Shown here one piece after another: positions 9,833 to 19,700 of a stretch of DNA of 64,000 nucleotides; positions within the stretch are counted from its first letter, which is position 1; every line of letters begins with the position of its first letter. Below the pieces are notes generated by a model. The model was not told the origin of the DNA. It searched no databases and saw nothing but the letters and a program-made list of their open reading frames with translations. The stretch is from Sorangium cellulosum (lineage in GTDB: Bacteria > Myxococcota_A > Polyangia > Polyangiales > Polyangiaceae): positions 14,189,501 to 14,253,500 of the forward strand of contig NZ_CP012673.1 of the NCBI RefSeq assembly GCF_002950945.1, given 5' to 3'. The position numbers and the translations under genes are program-made.

Positions 9833-10639
9833 ATGGCGCGTCGGAGCGGATCCCTCGAGCGGCTGGGCGCGTTGATCCAGCGGGAGTCGTCGCTCTCGGC
9901 GCCGTCGGAGGTGGACACCGCGCCGATGCCATTCCGCGAGTGGGAGGCGGCCGTGGGCTCTCGCATCGCGGCGCGGGCCCGGCCGCTCAAGCTGGAGCGC
10001 GGCGTGCTCCATGTCCGGGCGGCGAGCTCGACGTGGGCGCAGGAGCTCTCGATGCTCGGCGACGTGATCACCGCGCAGCTGCGGTCGCGCGGCCTGCCCG
10101 TGCAGTCGCTCCGGTTCCGGGTCGGCAAGGTGGAGCCGGTCGCGCGGCCTCCGTGGCGCGAGGAGGTCCGCCCGGCGCCGAGGGAGGCGCGGCTCCCGTC
10201 GGAGGTGCGGCGAGAGCTCGGCAAGGTCGCCGACGCCGACCTGCGCGACGCGATCGCGAAGGCCGCCGCGAGGAACCTCGGCTGGCAGGAAGCGGAAGCG
10301 CAGGCGAGCGCGCGGCGGCCCCGCAACCCGCCGCCGCCGGCCGTGCCCGCCGCCGCGCCCGCGGCGCCGCCGGCAGCACGTGCCGGCGCCGCACCCGCCG
10401 GCCGCGCTGCACCCGCCGGCCGCGCCGCAGCAGCGCCCGCGGGGCCGCCGGCAGCGCGCAGTGGCGCCGCACCCGCGGCGCCAGCGCGCGCTGGCGCCGC
10501 CGGGCCCGCGGCGCCGGGCGGCGAGGCGGCTACTTCGCCGCGACGAGCCGCTCGAGACCCTCGATCCGCTGCATCAAAAACCGCTCGGTCGGACCGAACG
10601 CAGGCGCCATCCGGCGCAGGTCGTCGAGGTAGTTCCTGA
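9833..10639 (+). CDS. DUF721 / DciA-like protein
   Basis: 268 residues. The N-terminal ~95 residues match the DUF721 pattern (PFREWEAAVGSRIAARARPL, then a central ASSTWAQEL and a basic beta segment). DciA proteins of this family help load the replicative helicase in most bacteria lacking DnaC/DnaI. The remaining two-thirds is a low-complexity Ala/Pro/Arg tail with degenerate repeats, so only the N-terminal part is a recognisable domain. No Shine-Dalgarno is seen. An extended -10-like TGCTACGCT (TACGCT 9819-9824) sits eight bases before the ATG, suggesting a leaderless transcript. The 3' end overlaps the convergent FHA gene by 110 bp. The function is inferred from family only. Confidence 0.75.
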   Translation: MARRSGSLERLGALIQRESSLSAPSEVDTAPMPFREWEAAVGSRIAARARPLKLERGVLHVRAASSTWAQELSMLGDVITAQLRSRGLPVQSLRFRVGKVEPVARPPWREEVRPAPREARLPSEVRRELGKVADADLRDAIAKAAARNLGWQEAEAQASARRPRNPPPPAVPAAAPAAPPAARAGAAPAGRAAPAGRAAAAPAGPPAARSGAAPAAPARAGAAGPAAPGGEAATSPRRAARDPRSAASKTARSDRTQAPSGAGRRGSS

Positions 10640-11378
10640 GCGGCTGGATATCGAGCGACTTGACGCGGCGGACCACGGTGTAGAGCTCGTCGACGACGGG
10701 GCCGGGCAGCGGCCGCCGCGCGATCGTGAACAGCTCGAACGTGTAGTTGACCCACGTCCCCTTGGTCGTGGCGCCGGCGAGGCGGGCCGCGTAGCGCGCG
10801 GCGAGCTCCGCGGCCGGCATCTCCAGCGGCACGTTCGTCCGCGCGCGGCTGAGGATGTCGATCAGCACGGTCTGCAGGATGCGCTCGGCCTCCTCGCTCC
10901 GGCCCATCGCGAGCGCCTTGTCGGCGAGGCTCGCGAGCAGGCGCAGCGACTGGAAGCCCTTCGATCCGCCGTCCCCGGTCGGGCTGGTGAGCTCGGTCGG
11001 GTCGTCCGACATCTTGCGCATCTCGGTCAGCGCCATCGCGCCGAGCGTCGCCGTCGCGCGCCGGAACTCGACCCCGTAGGCGTCGTGGGGCCGCGACTCC
11101 TCCCCGCCGTAGAGCAGCATCTCCTGGCTGCCGATGATGATCCGGTCGCCGTCGGTCAGCTCGCGCTGGCCGGAGATGCGCGCGCCGTTGACGTACACGC
11201 CGTTCCGGCTCTCGAGGTCGATCACCGCGACGCCGTCGCTGCGCACCTGCAGCGTCGCGTGGCGTCGCGAGACCAGCGGATCGTCGAGCGAGAGCTGGCA
11301 GTCGCCGCTCCGGCCGATCACGAAGGGCCCTTCAGGGAGCTCGAAGTCGTGCGCCAAGTACCGGAGGCGGAAAGGCAT
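10530..11378 (-). CDS. FHA-domain protein (paralogue 1)
   Basis: 282 residues with an N-terminal forkhead-associated domain (about 1-95) that binds phosphothreonine. The conserved G-R-S (VIGRSGDCQ), S-R-R-H (PLVSRRHATL) and N-G (ESRNGVYVNG) residues are all present. The remaining ~185 residues are helical and unrecognised, and are shared with the next gene upstream. Only 3 bp separate it from that gene's stop, so the pair is one transcript. Both copies open with RLRYLAHD and end with an RIEGLERL segment, so they are tandem duplicates. The 3' end runs 110 bp into the convergent DUF721 gene. Confidence 0.85.
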   Translation of the reverse strand: MPFRLRYLAHDFELPEGPFVIGRSGDCQLSLDDPLVSRRHATLQVRSDGVAVIDLESRNGVYVNGARISGQRELTDGDRIIIGSQEMLLYGGEESRPHDAYGVEFRRATATLGAMALTEMRKMSDDPTELTSPTGDGGSKGFQSLRLLASLADKALAMGRSEEAERILQTVLIDILSRARTNVPLEMPAAELAARYAARLAGATTKGTWVNYTFELFTIARRPLPGPVVDELYTVVRRVKSLDIQPLRNYLDDLRRMAPAFGPTERFLMQRIEGLERLVAAK

Positions 11379-11381
11379 GGT

Positions 11382-12260
11382 CTATTTCAGTGCGCCGAGG
11401 CGCTCGAGCCCTTCAATACGCTGGAGGATGAAACGCTCCGCCGGAGTACGTTCCCCTGCACGCTCGCGGAGCTTCTTCGCATAACCGCGGAGGATGGACA
11501 TGTCGACCGCCTTCACCTTTCGAAGGACACTATACAGCTCATCGACGAGGTAGGCGGGCAGGAGGAGCTCGAGCCGCGTGTTCAGCTCGAAAATGTAGTT
11601 GATCCACGTGCCGCGGCCCGTGGCCGCGGCGAGGCGGGCCGCGTAGGTGCTCGCCTTCTCGACCAGCTCGGGCTGCACGGCGCCGACGCCCCCCTCCCGC
11701 GCCTTCGTGAGGATGTCCGAGAGCGACCGCTGGAGGATGCGCTCGGCCTCGTCGACGCGCCCGAGGGCGAGCGCCTTGTCGGCGACGCTGCCGATCAGGC
11801 TGAGCGCGTGCACGCGCTTGTCGGGGTGCTGCGGGACGAGCCCGGGGAGCGACCGGCGCGAGGCGATCGCCGTCGCGCCGTCCTCCTCGCCCATCGGCAC
11901 CTCGCCCATGTCCACGGTGCGAACGTTGTGCGCCTGCCGCGTCCAGAGCGGCGCGCTCCGCGGCGACGTCGAGCTCGGCTCGATCGCCCCGAGCAGGAAC
12001 ATCTCCTGCCCCCCGATCGCGATCTTGTCGCCGTCGGACAGGAGGTGGCGCCCCGTGATCCGGTTGCCGTTGATGAGCACGCCGTTGCGGCTGCCGAGAT
12101 CCTCGATCGCGACGCCGCCCTCGCCGACGGTCAGCAGCGCGTGGCGGCGCGACACCAGCGGGTCGTCCAGCGACAGCTGGCAGTCGGCGCTCCGTCCGAT
12201 GAAGAACTCGCCGAGCGGCACCTCGAGATCGTGGGCGAGGTAGCGCAATCGGATGCCCAT
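11382..12260 (-). CDS. FHA-domain protein (paralogue 2)
   Basis: 292 residues, with the same architecture as the downstream neighbour: N-terminal FHA domain (FIGRSADCQ, PLVSRRHALL, GSRNGVLING) and a shared C-terminal helical domain of unknown function. The start is taken at ATG 12260. The frame extends eight codons further to a TTG, but that lies under the predicted promoter and the FHA homology starts at the ATG. As the first gene of a two-gene operon it would be read from the TTGACG/TATGGC element. Partners are probably Ser/Thr-kinase substrates; this is inference from the domain. Confidence 0.85.
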   Translation of the reverse strand: MGIRLRYLAHDLEVPLGEFFIGRSADCQLSLDDPLVSRRHALLTVGEGGVAIEDLGSRNGVLINGNRITGRHLLSDGDKIAIGGQEMFLLGAIEPSSTSPRSAPLWTRQAHNVRTVDMGEVPMGEEDGATAIASRRSLPGLVPQHPDKRVHALSLIGSVADKALALGRVDEAERILQRSLSDILTKAREGGVGAVQPELVEKASTYAARLAAATGRGTWINYIFELNTRLELLLPAYLVDELYSVLRKVKAVDMSILRGYAKKLRERAGERTPAERFILQRIEGLERLGALK

Positions 12261-12266
12261 GATCGA

Positions 12267-12295
12267 GCCATACCAACAGCCCAACAGGCCGTCAA
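12267..12295 (-). promoter_or_regulatory. Predicted sigma-70-type promoter for the FHA operon
   Basis: On the minus strand TTGACG (12295-12290) and TATGGC (12272-12267) are separated by 17 bp. The -10 ends six bases before ATG 12260, so transcription would start at or next to the A of the start codon. The -10 match is weak and the -35 is good. Confidence 0.45.
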
Positions 12296-12432
12296 AAGCC
12301 AGCTTCCAGGCTGTGTAGCATTGGTTTGCGAGCCTACAACAAAGGCATAAAGACGGGGACGGAGACGTCCGTCGCCCTCTTACCCTATCGCACCTGTCCC
12401 TGGGCGTGGGCGCCCGGGACGGCGGCGCTTCG

Positions 12433-12468
12433 GCGTGGTGCGCGTGGCGCGCGTGGCGCGCGTGGCGC
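12433..12468. repeat. 9-bp tandem repeat, four copies
   Basis: Unit GCGTGGCGC; the first copy has one change. It lies just past the 3' end of the small SCP2-like gene and upstream of the FHA operon. Non-coding as far as can be seen. Confidence 0.8.
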
Positions 12469-12497
12469 GCGGAGGATCCGGAGCCGCGCCGGGGACG

Positions 12498-12947
12498 TCA
12501 GGTGTGGCGCGAGAGGATCCGGAGCAGCGTGAGGACGAGCCACGGGTGCGCGACGAGGCCGTACACCTTGAGATCCCCGCCCGCCACGAGGCTCGCGAGC
12601 TCGCGCAGCGGGACGCTCTGGCGGCGGTGCAGGAGCCCGACCTTGGGGATCCTCGGCCAGCGGTGGAAGGCGATCTCGGGCAGCCGGTACAGCGCCTGCT
12701 CGTCGCCGCAGAACGTGACGGACGGGATGCCGATGGCGCCGTCGTGGATGGTGAGGCGCCCGTGATCGAAGCGCATCGTCAGGGACGCGCCGGTGTCCTG
12801 CGCGACGACGAGCACGGAGCCGCGCAGCGCCCGGAAGTCGGCCGCGCGCTTCGCGTCGCGCGCGAGGTGCTCGCGGGTGAGCTGGCCGAAGTGCGCGGCG
12901 AGCGGGTTCTCCTCCGCGCCCGGGGCAAGATCGATGATGGGCTCCAT
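12498..12947 (-). CDS. Small SCP2-like protein
   Basis: 149 residues. The middle part (about 40-110), with a repeated beta pattern such as LTMRFDHGRLTIHDG and VTFCGDEQALYRL, resembles the SCP2 sterol-carrier fold that binds lipids or acyl chains. The match is by pattern only and no catalytic residues are expected. The C-terminal part is helical (LVLTLLRILSRHT). It lies 15 bp downstream of purD on the same strand and is probably co-transcribed with it, with no obvious functional link to purine synthesis. No clear ribosome-binding site is visible. Confidence 0.6.
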   Translation of the reverse strand: MEPIIDLAPGAEENPLAAHFGQLTREHLARDAKRAADFRALRGSVLVVAQDTGASLTMRFDHGRLTIHDGAIGIPSVTFCGDEQALYRLPEIAFHRWPRIPKVGLLHRRQSVPLRELASLVAGGDLKVYGLVAHPWLVLTLLRILSRHT

Positions 12948-12962
12948 GGCGTCGCGTCCCGG

Positions 12963-14309
12963 TCATCCGGCGTCGCGCGCCGGGCGCGCCGCGTCGACCC
13001 CGATGTCGCGGCGGAGCACCTTGCCGTCGAAGTCGATCGCGCTCGCGGCGCGGAACGCGCGCTCCCGCGCCTCCGCGAGCGAGCCGCCCGAGGCGGTCAC
13101 GGCGAGCACGCGGCCCCCCGCGGTCACGATCGCGCCGTCCCGCTCGGCGGTGCCCGCGTGGTTGACGAACGCGCCCTCCACCGCGGCCGCGGCGTCGAGG
13201 CCGCGGATGACGTCGCCGGTGACGGGCGCCGTCGGGTAGCCGCGCGCCGCGAGCACGACGGTGAGCGCGTGGCGGCCGGCGGCGACGCGCGCCGCCCCGG
13301 GGTCCAGCGCGCCCGCCGCGGCGGAGGCGCAGAGCTCGGCGACGTCGCCCTCGAGCAGCTCCATGAGGGCCTCGCACTCCGGGTCGCCGAAGCGGACGTT
13401 GTGCTCGAGCAGGAAGGGCTCCCCCTCGGGCGTGATCATCAGGCCCGCGAACAGCACCCCGCGGAACGGCCGCCCCTCCGCCCGCATGCCGTCGATAGTC
13501 GGCCGGAGGATCTCGCGCTCGACGCGCGCGAGCAGGGCGGGGCTCACGCGGGCGCTCGGCGCGAACGCGCCCATGCCGCCCGTGTTCGGTCCGGTGTCGC
13601 CCTCGCCGACCCGCTTGTGGTCGCGCGCCGCCGGCAGCACGAAGATCGCCTGCCCGTCGCTGATGGCGTGCACGCTGGCCTCCTCGCCCCGGATCACGTC
13701 CTCGAGGATCACGGTCGCGCCGGCGTCGCCGAAGCGGCGCTCCACGAGCATCTCCTTCGCGGCCTCGAGCGCCTCGTCGACGGTGGTCGCGACGACGACG
13801 CCCTTGCCGGCGCAGAGCCCGTCGGCCTTCACGACGATGGGCGCGCCGCGCTCGCGGATGAGGCGCGACGCCTCGTCGAAGGAGCGCGCGATCGCGAACG
13901 GCGCGGTCGGGATGCCGTGGCGGGCCGCGAACTCCTTCAGGAAGGCCTTCGACCCCTCGAGGCGCGCCGCCTCGCGGCTCGGCCCGAAGACGGCGACGCC
14001 CTCGGCGGCGAGCGCGTCCGCGACGCCCGCGCAGAGCGGCGCCTCGGGCCCGACGACGACGAGGTCGGCGCGCTCGCGCACGGCGAGCCGGGCCGCCTCG
14101 TCCGGTGCGAGCGAGGCGAGGTCGGCGCGGCGGATCGGGGCGCGGCCGGCGCCGCCCTGCGCGTGGGTCCCCGCGTTGCCGGGCGCGACGATCACCTCGG
14201 CGACCGAGGGCGACCGCGCGAGCGCGCGCGCGAGGGCGTGCTCGCGCCCCCCCGAGCCGAGCACGAGGATGCGGCGGTCAGAGCGGCGGCTGTTCGCGGT
14301 GGAGCTCAC
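12963..14309 (-). CDS. purD: Phosphoribosylamine-glycine ligase (GAR synthetase)
   Basis: A 448-residue ATP-grasp enzyme making glycinamide ribonucleotide, step 2 of de novo purine synthesis. Visible are the N-terminal VLGSGGREHALA motif, the PSREAARLEGSKAFLKEF segment, the ATP-grasp core (VKADGLCAGKGVVVA) and the signature-like RFGDPECE. It starts with GTG at 14309; TAGCGC (14321-14316 on the minus strand) lies six bases upstream and no Shine-Dalgarno is seen. It is a stand-alone gene, not a purDNM fusion. It is divergent from the dCMP deaminase gene and followed by the SCP2-like gene. Confidence 0.95.
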   Translation of the reverse strand: MSSTANSRRSDRRILVLGSGGREHALARALARSPSVAEVIVAPGNAGTHAQGGAGRAPIRRADLASLAPDEAARLAVRERADLVVVGPEAPLCAGVADALAAEGVAVFGPSREAARLEGSKAFLKEFAARHGIPTAPFAIARSFDEASRLIRERGAPIVVKADGLCAGKGVVVATTVDEALEAAKEMLVERRFGDAGATVILEDVIRGEEASVHAISDGQAIFVLPAARDHKRVGEGDTGPNTGGMGAFAPSARVSPALLARVEREILRPTIDGMRAEGRPFRGVLFAGLMITPEGEPFLLEHNVRFGDPECEALMELLEGDVAELCASAAAGALDPGAARVAAGRHALTVVLAARGYPTAPVTGDVIRGLDAAAAVEGAFVNHAGTAERDGAIVTAGGRVLAVTASGGSLAEARERAFRAASAIDFDGKVLRRDIGVDAARPARDAG

Positions 14310-14487
14310 ACCCGCGCGCTACCACGCGGCGGCCCTCGCTGTCGAGGCGCCTCGCGCGGCGCGCCTCTCTGGCCGGGCGGCGGGCGCCCCGCGGCGTCCG
14401 CTCCCGTGATACAAGGCGCCCGCGGGAGCGCGCAGCGCGGCTCAGCCGAGGGCCCCTCGGCGCGGCTCCCCGCCGGGGAGACGAGCG

Positions 14488-14928
14488 ATGACCCACCGGG
14501 CTTCGTGGGACGAGTATTTCATGCGTATCGCCGAGGTCGTCGCCTCGCGGGCGACCTGCGATCGGAAGCACGTCGGCGCGGTGATCGTGCGCGACAAGAG
14601 CATCCTCGCGACCGGCTACAACGGATCGATCCGCGGGCTGCCTCACTGCGACGAGGAGGGGCACCTGATCGAGGAGGGCCACTGCGTGCGGACGATCCAC
14701 GCCGAGGCCAACGCCATCATCCAGGCGGCGCGGAACGGGGTGCGCATCGACGGCGCGACGGTCTACGTCACCGCGTCGCCCTGCTGGGGTTGCTTCAAGA
14801 TGATCGCCAACGCGGGGATCTCGCGGGTCGTGTTCGGCGAGTTCTACCGCGACGAGCGCATCTTCCGGTTCGCCACCGACCTCGGCCTCGAGCTCGCCCC
14901 GCTCGAGCGCCGCGCCACGCCCGCATGA
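14488..14928 (+). CDS. Deoxycytidylate (dCMP) deaminase-type enzyme
   Basis: A 146-residue zinc-dependent cytidine/dCMP deaminase family protein. Zinc motifs are HAEANAI (His ligand and catalytic Glu) and PCWGCFKMI (two Cys ligands). The family converts dCMP to dUMP for thymidylate synthesis. The N-terminal SWDEYFMRIAEVVASRATC segment and the inserted Cys/His residues (LPHCDEEGH, GHCVRTIHAE) are typical of the dCMP group, also seen in ComEB-type proteins. The ribosome-binding site is likely the GGGGAG at 14475-14480. It is divergent from purD. The exact substrate is inferred from the motif pattern. Confidence 0.9.
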   Translation: MTHRASWDEYFMRIAEVVASRATCDRKHVGAVIVRDKSILATGYNGSIRGLPHCDEEGHLIEEGHCVRTIHAEANAIIQAARNGVRIDGATVYVTASPCWGCFKMIANAGISRVVFGEFYRDERIFRFATDLGLELAPLERRATPA

Positions 14929-14985
14929 GCTGAGGCGTTGCGCAGCCGGGGGCTCGATTGAGCGAGGTCTCGCGCAACTTGCGCG

Positions 14986-15003
14986 GCGCGCTGCGCAGCG
15001 CGC
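14986..15003. terminator. Perfect 18-bp palindrome between convergent genes
   Basis: GCGCGCTGCGCAGCGCGC sits directly against the stop of the minus-strand activator gene and 57 bp after the dCMP deaminase stop. It could act as a transcription stop for both strands, but has no T-run on either side, so this is tentative. Confidence 0.35.
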
Positions 15004-16497
15004 TCAGGCCTTGCGCGGCCGGGGCAGGCCGTACACGCGGATCCGGTCCACCAGGGTGCGGCGCGAGATCCCGAGCAGCGCCGCGGCGCGCGTCTGGTTG
15101 CCCATGCATTGCTCCAGCGCCTTGACGATGCGCTCGCGTTCGTGGGCCTCCATCGCGTCGCGCAGCCGCGTGGGGCTCGCGTCCGCGCCTTCGGGCACGC
15201 TCTTCGCAGAGGCGGTAGCGGCGGCGACGGCGGCCACGGCGCCCACCGCGGCCGGCGAGGCCGCGGGCGACGCCGAGGGAGAGGAATGCGACGGGACGGG
15301 CGTGACATGCAGCGGCGGGGTGGGCTCGGGCAGCGGGGTGAGCAGCAGGTGCTCCGGCCGGATGGGCGCGCCGTTCGCGAGGATCACCGCGCGCTCGATC
15401 ACGTTGCGCAGCTCCCGGATGTTGCCTGGCCAGCTGTGGCGCTGGAGTCCGGCCAGCGCCTCGGGCGAGATCGGGACGGCCATCGCGCTCGCCTCGCTCG
15501 GGAAGAGCTCCTTCGCCGTGCGCTCCGCGAAGAGCTGCGCCAGCGCCGCGACCTCTCCTGGCCGCTCGCGCAGCGGCGGGATGGTGAGCGTCACGCCGTT
15601 CAGGCGGAAGTACAGGTCCTGCCGGAACGCGCCGCGGCCGACCTCGGCGTCGAGGTTGCGGTGCGTCGCCGAGATGAAGCGGACGTCGATCTTCGTCGGG
15701 GTCAGGCCGCCGACGCGCAGCACCTGCCGCTCCTCGATGACCCGGAGCAGCTTGGCCTGGATCGACGGCGGCAGCTCGCCGATCTCGTCGAGGAACACCG
15801 TGCCCCCCTCGGCCGTCTCGAGCAGCCCCGGCTTGGCCCGGACGGCGCCGGTGAAGGCGCCCCGCTCGTGGCCGAACAGCTCGCTCTCGAGCAGCGACTC
15901 GGACAGCGCGACGCAGCTCAGCCGCAGGAGCGGCCGCTGCGCGCGTGGAGAAGCCCTGTGGATGGCCTCGGCGAGCACCTCCTTGCCGACGCCCGTCTCG
16001 CCGAGGAGCAGGATGTTGATCGGGCCCTTCGCGACGCGCTCGGCCAGCTCGTAGACGGCGCGCATGGCGCCGTCCTTGACGATGACGTCCTTCCGCGGGT
16101 CCCGGTCGCCGGGCTTCCGCGGCTCGCGGCTGCGGAGGACGACGCGCGCGGCGCCGAGGTAGATCACGTCGCCGGGCGACAGCTCGACGGCCCCGGTCCG
16201 CGCGGGCGTGCCCTTGCCGACGTCGATGAGGCGCTCGGTCGCCGCGTTGCTGTGCCGGGTGCGCACGCGCGTCCCGTTGCTGCTGCCGAGGTCCTCGATG
16301 CGGAGCGGCGGGCCGAGGTGCAGCACCGCGTGCCGGCGCGACACCGACGAGTCCGGGACACAGACGTCGGCGTCCTCGTCCCTGCCCAGGACGACGCTGC
16401 CGGAGCTCGGCAGCTGCCGCGTGCTCATCGAGCCCTGCGTGATGATCAGCAGCTCGATCGACCCACCATCGCGGGGAAGAATCTCCGGCTCAGCCAC
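15004..16497 (-). CDS. FHA-domain sigma-54 activator (FHA-AAA-Fis)
   Basis: 497 residues. Domains in order: FHA (about 20-115; VVLGRDEDADVCV, SSVSRRHAVLH, LGSSNGTRV); AAA+ sigma-54 interaction domain (about 145-380) with Walker A GETGVGKE, the sigma-54 contact loop ERGAFTGA, a Walker B aspartate in TVFLDEIGEL and a C-terminal WPGNIRELRN; then an Ala/Ser/Pro linker and a Fis-type helix-turn-helix (NQTRAAALLGISRRTLVDR). GTG 16497 is chosen because it gives the usual short lead into the FHA domain; no earlier in-frame ATG fits. FHA-linked enhancer-binding proteins are a myxobacterial speciality and usually sense Thr phosphorylation. The divergent neighbour is a Ser/Thr kinase, an obvious candidate partner. 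Confidence 0.9.
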   Translation of the reverse strand: MAEPEILPRDGGSIELLIITQGSMSTRQLPSSGSVVLGRDEDADVCVPDSSVSRRHAVLHLGPPLRIEDLGSSNGTRVRTRHSNAATERLIDVGKGTPARTGAVELSPGDVIYLGAARVVLRSREPRKPGDRDPRKDVIVKDGAMRAVYELAERVAKGPINILLLGETGVGKEVLAEAIHRASPRAQRPLLRLSCVALSESLLESELFGHERGAFTGAVRAKPGLLETAEGGTVFLDEIGELPPSIQAKLLRVIEERQVLRVGGLTPTKIDVRFISATHRNLDAEVGRGAFRQDLYFRLNGVTLTIPPLRERPGEVAALAQLFAERTAKELFPSEASAMAVPISPEALAGLQRHSWPGNIRELRNVIERAVILANGAPIRPEHLLLTPLPEPTPPLHVTPVPSHSSPSASPAASPAAVGAVAAVAAATASAKSVPEGADASPTRLRDAMEAHERERIVKALEQCMGNQTRAAALLGISRRTLVDRIRVYGLPRPRKA

Positions 16498-16773
16498 ATC
16501 GCACCCCAGCGTCGCGCCGGGCGACGAACGACGCCCCGCCACTGCACACTTGCGCTCCGTCGCGGGAACCGTTGCGGCAGCCTTCGCAGGGCGGTAGCCA
16601 GGGCCGGTGCCGAACAGTACAGCCCGCTGCGTAGCATGGACCCGCGCGCACGGCGACTGCTGTCGCGCGCGCTCCGGTCTCGCCGCTGGCCTTTGCCCTC
16701 CCGCGCGGCGGCCCCATGGCTCGGGGGGCGGCGCGCCCCCGCCGCTCTGGCGCGGGCGGTAGGATTTCCGCGG

Positions 16774-19700
16774 ATGAGCGCGGGAGACCCTTTCGGCTGG
16801 GTGGGCAACACCATCGCCGACAAGCTGTTGATCGACGCCGTCGCCGGGGAGGGCGCGTTCGGCGTGGTCTACCGCGCCACGCACCTCGGCCTCGAGGAGC
16901 AGGTGGCGGTCAAGTGCTTGAAGCTGCCCGCGGAGCTCGCGCCGGACGAGCGGCTCTCGCTGCTCGACATGTTCCGGCGCGAGGCCCGGCTGCTGCACCG
17001 GCTCTCGCGCCGCACGACCGGCATCGTCCAGGCGCTCGACGTGTCCGCCGCGACCTCGCCCGGGGGCCAGTGGACGCCGTACATCGTGATGGAGTGGCTC
17101 GAGGGCGCGACGCTCGCGCGGCACATCGAGGACAGGTGCGCCTCCGGGCGCGGGCCGTGGCCCGTCGACGAGGCGCTCGACCTGCTCGCCCCTGCGGTGT
17201 CGGCGCTCGCGCTGGCGCACGAGGAGCGCGTCTCTCACCGCGACGTCAAGCCGGCGAACCTGTTCCTCGTCGGCGCGGGCAACTCGACCACGATCAAGGT
17301 CGTGGACTTCGGCATCGCCAAGGTGATCGACGCGTCGATGCCGCTGTCGAAGGCGCTCGTCGACACCCGGCGCGCCGCGGACGTCGCGCAGGGCGGGGAC
17401 GCCGGCGCGACGACGCGGGAGCTCGCGGTGTCGCGGACGGTGCACGCCTTCACGCCGCTCTACGGCGCGCCGGAGCAGTTCAACCCGAAGCTCGGGGCGA
17501 CCGGGCCCTGGACGGACGTGTTCGCGCTGGGGCTCATCCTGCTGGAGCTGGCCTCCGGGCAGCAGCCGATCGATGGGAACGACTGGGCCGAGCTCTACGC
17601 CGCCTGCGTGGATCCGCGCCGACGGCCGGGGTTCGCCGCGCTCGGCGTCGAGGTGAGCCCCGCGCTCGAGGCGGTCATGGCGCGGGCCGTCTCGGTCGAT
17701 CCGGCGGCGCGCTTCCAGGACGCCCGGGAGCTCGAGGCCGCGCTCGCGGCGGCGCGGCGGCGCGCCGCGTCGCCGCCGTCGTCCCTGCCGAGCGCGGCCG
17801 CCGGCGCGCGTCCGCTGCCGCAGCGAGGCGAACGCGCGTCGCACTGGGCCGCCACGGAGCCCGCGCGCCTCGCGAGGGTGGCGCCGCCCGCGGGCGAGTA
17901 CCGCGTCTGCACCGTGCTCTCGGTGGAGGTCGTGGCCGCGGGCGAGGGGCAGGCGGCGCTCGATCCGGAGCAGGAGCTGGAGCTCCGGGAGGCCTTCTTC
18001 GAGCTCGTCTGCGAGCGCGCGGACGGCCTCGGAGGGGCCGTCGCCGACCGGAGCGGAGGCGCCGTCACGGCGCTGTTCGGCGCGCCGCGCGCGAGCGACA
18101 ACGACGCGGAGCGGGCCGTCCGCGCCGGGCTGGAGCTCGCGGCGGCGTCGGCTGCGTCGCTCGACGTCGACCTGCCGCCGGGGTGCCGGCCGGCGCTCCG
18201 CGTGGGGATCAGCACGGGCAGGCTGTTCGTGAGCGGCGCGGCGGGCTCGGGCGCGCCGCTCGACGCGTCCGGCGAGGCCTTGCAAGAGGCCGCGCGCCTC
18301 CGTCAGGCCGCCTTGCCAGGCGCGGTGCTGATCGCGCAGCCCACGTTCCGACAGGTCGCCGGGCTGTTCCAGGTCGCGCCGCGCGGCGCCGATCCGCAGA
18401 GCTTCCGCGTGCTCGGGCCTGCGCGCGGCGCATGCGCCGGATCCGACTTCTTCGGCCTCGAGACCCGCTTCTTCGGTCGGGCCGCGGAGATGCAGCGCCT
18501 CTCCGAGTCGCTGGAGACGGTCGTCGCGGAGGGGCGCGCGATGTTCGTCTCGGTGATCGGCGCCGGCGGCATCGGGCGCAGCCGCCTCCTGGCCGAGGTC
18601 CGGGCGCGGGCGCTCGCGCAGGCGGAGCCCTGCGTCGTGCTCAGCGGGGCCTGCTCCTCGCTCGCGCGGGGCGCGAGCTACCACCTCGCCGCGTCGCTCC
18701 TGCGCGGCCACTTCCGCGTTCACGACGACGATCCGCGCGACGCCGTGGTGCGCAAGCTGAGGAGCGGCGTCTGCGGGGGAGCGGACGGCGGCGCGCCCCC
18801 GTCGATCGTCCTGGAGGACGCGCTGGCCGAGATCGCGGGCGTGCTCTGCACGCCGCCCCCGGCGTCGGTCTCCTCGGCGACGGCGATCGCCCCCGACGAG
18901 GGCGGCGCCGACGTGAAGAAGCGGATGTCCGCGGCGGTCGCGGCGCTCCTCGGAGCGATGGCGGCCCGCGCGACCGTCCTCGTCTTGCTCGACGACATTC
19001 ACTGGGCCGACGACGCCAGCCTCGACCTCCTCGACGAGCTCGTCCTGCGCCTCTCGGACGCGCCGCTGCTCGTCGTGGGCGCCGCCCGGCCCGAGCTCTA
19101 CGAGCGGCGGCCCCACTGGGGCGAGGGGAAGGCGAGCCACGCGCGCCTCGATCTGGGGCCGCTGTCGCGGCGGCACATCGAGGACATGGCGCGCGATCGC
19201 CTGCGTCTCGCCGCGGGCTGCTCGGCGGAGGCCATCCGCGCCCTGGCGGAGCGCGCCGAGGGCAACCCGCTCACGCTGACCGAGACGTTGCACCTGCTCA
19301 TCGACGTGGGCGCGCTCGAGCGGCGCGAGGGCGAGCCCTGGATCCTCCACGAGGAGAAGCTCGCCGGGCTCGCCCTGCCGACCACGATCCAGGGCATCGT
19401 CCAGGCGCGGCTCGACCGGCTCGACGGCGAGGCCCGCGCCGTCCTGGCGCAGGCGGCCGTGATCGGCAGGACGTTCTGGAAGGGCGCGATCGACCACCTC
19501 CGCGGCGTCGCGCCGGAGGGGGGCGGCTCGCGGACATCGGACGTGCTGAGCCGGCTCCGGGATCAGCAGATCATCCGGGCGCGCGACGTCTCCACCTTCC
19601 CCGACGACAGCGAGTACGTCTTCGCCGAGGCCGCGACGCAGGAGATCGCCTACGAGACGCTGAGCCTCAAGGCGCGCCGCGCGATGCACCGCGCGGTCGC

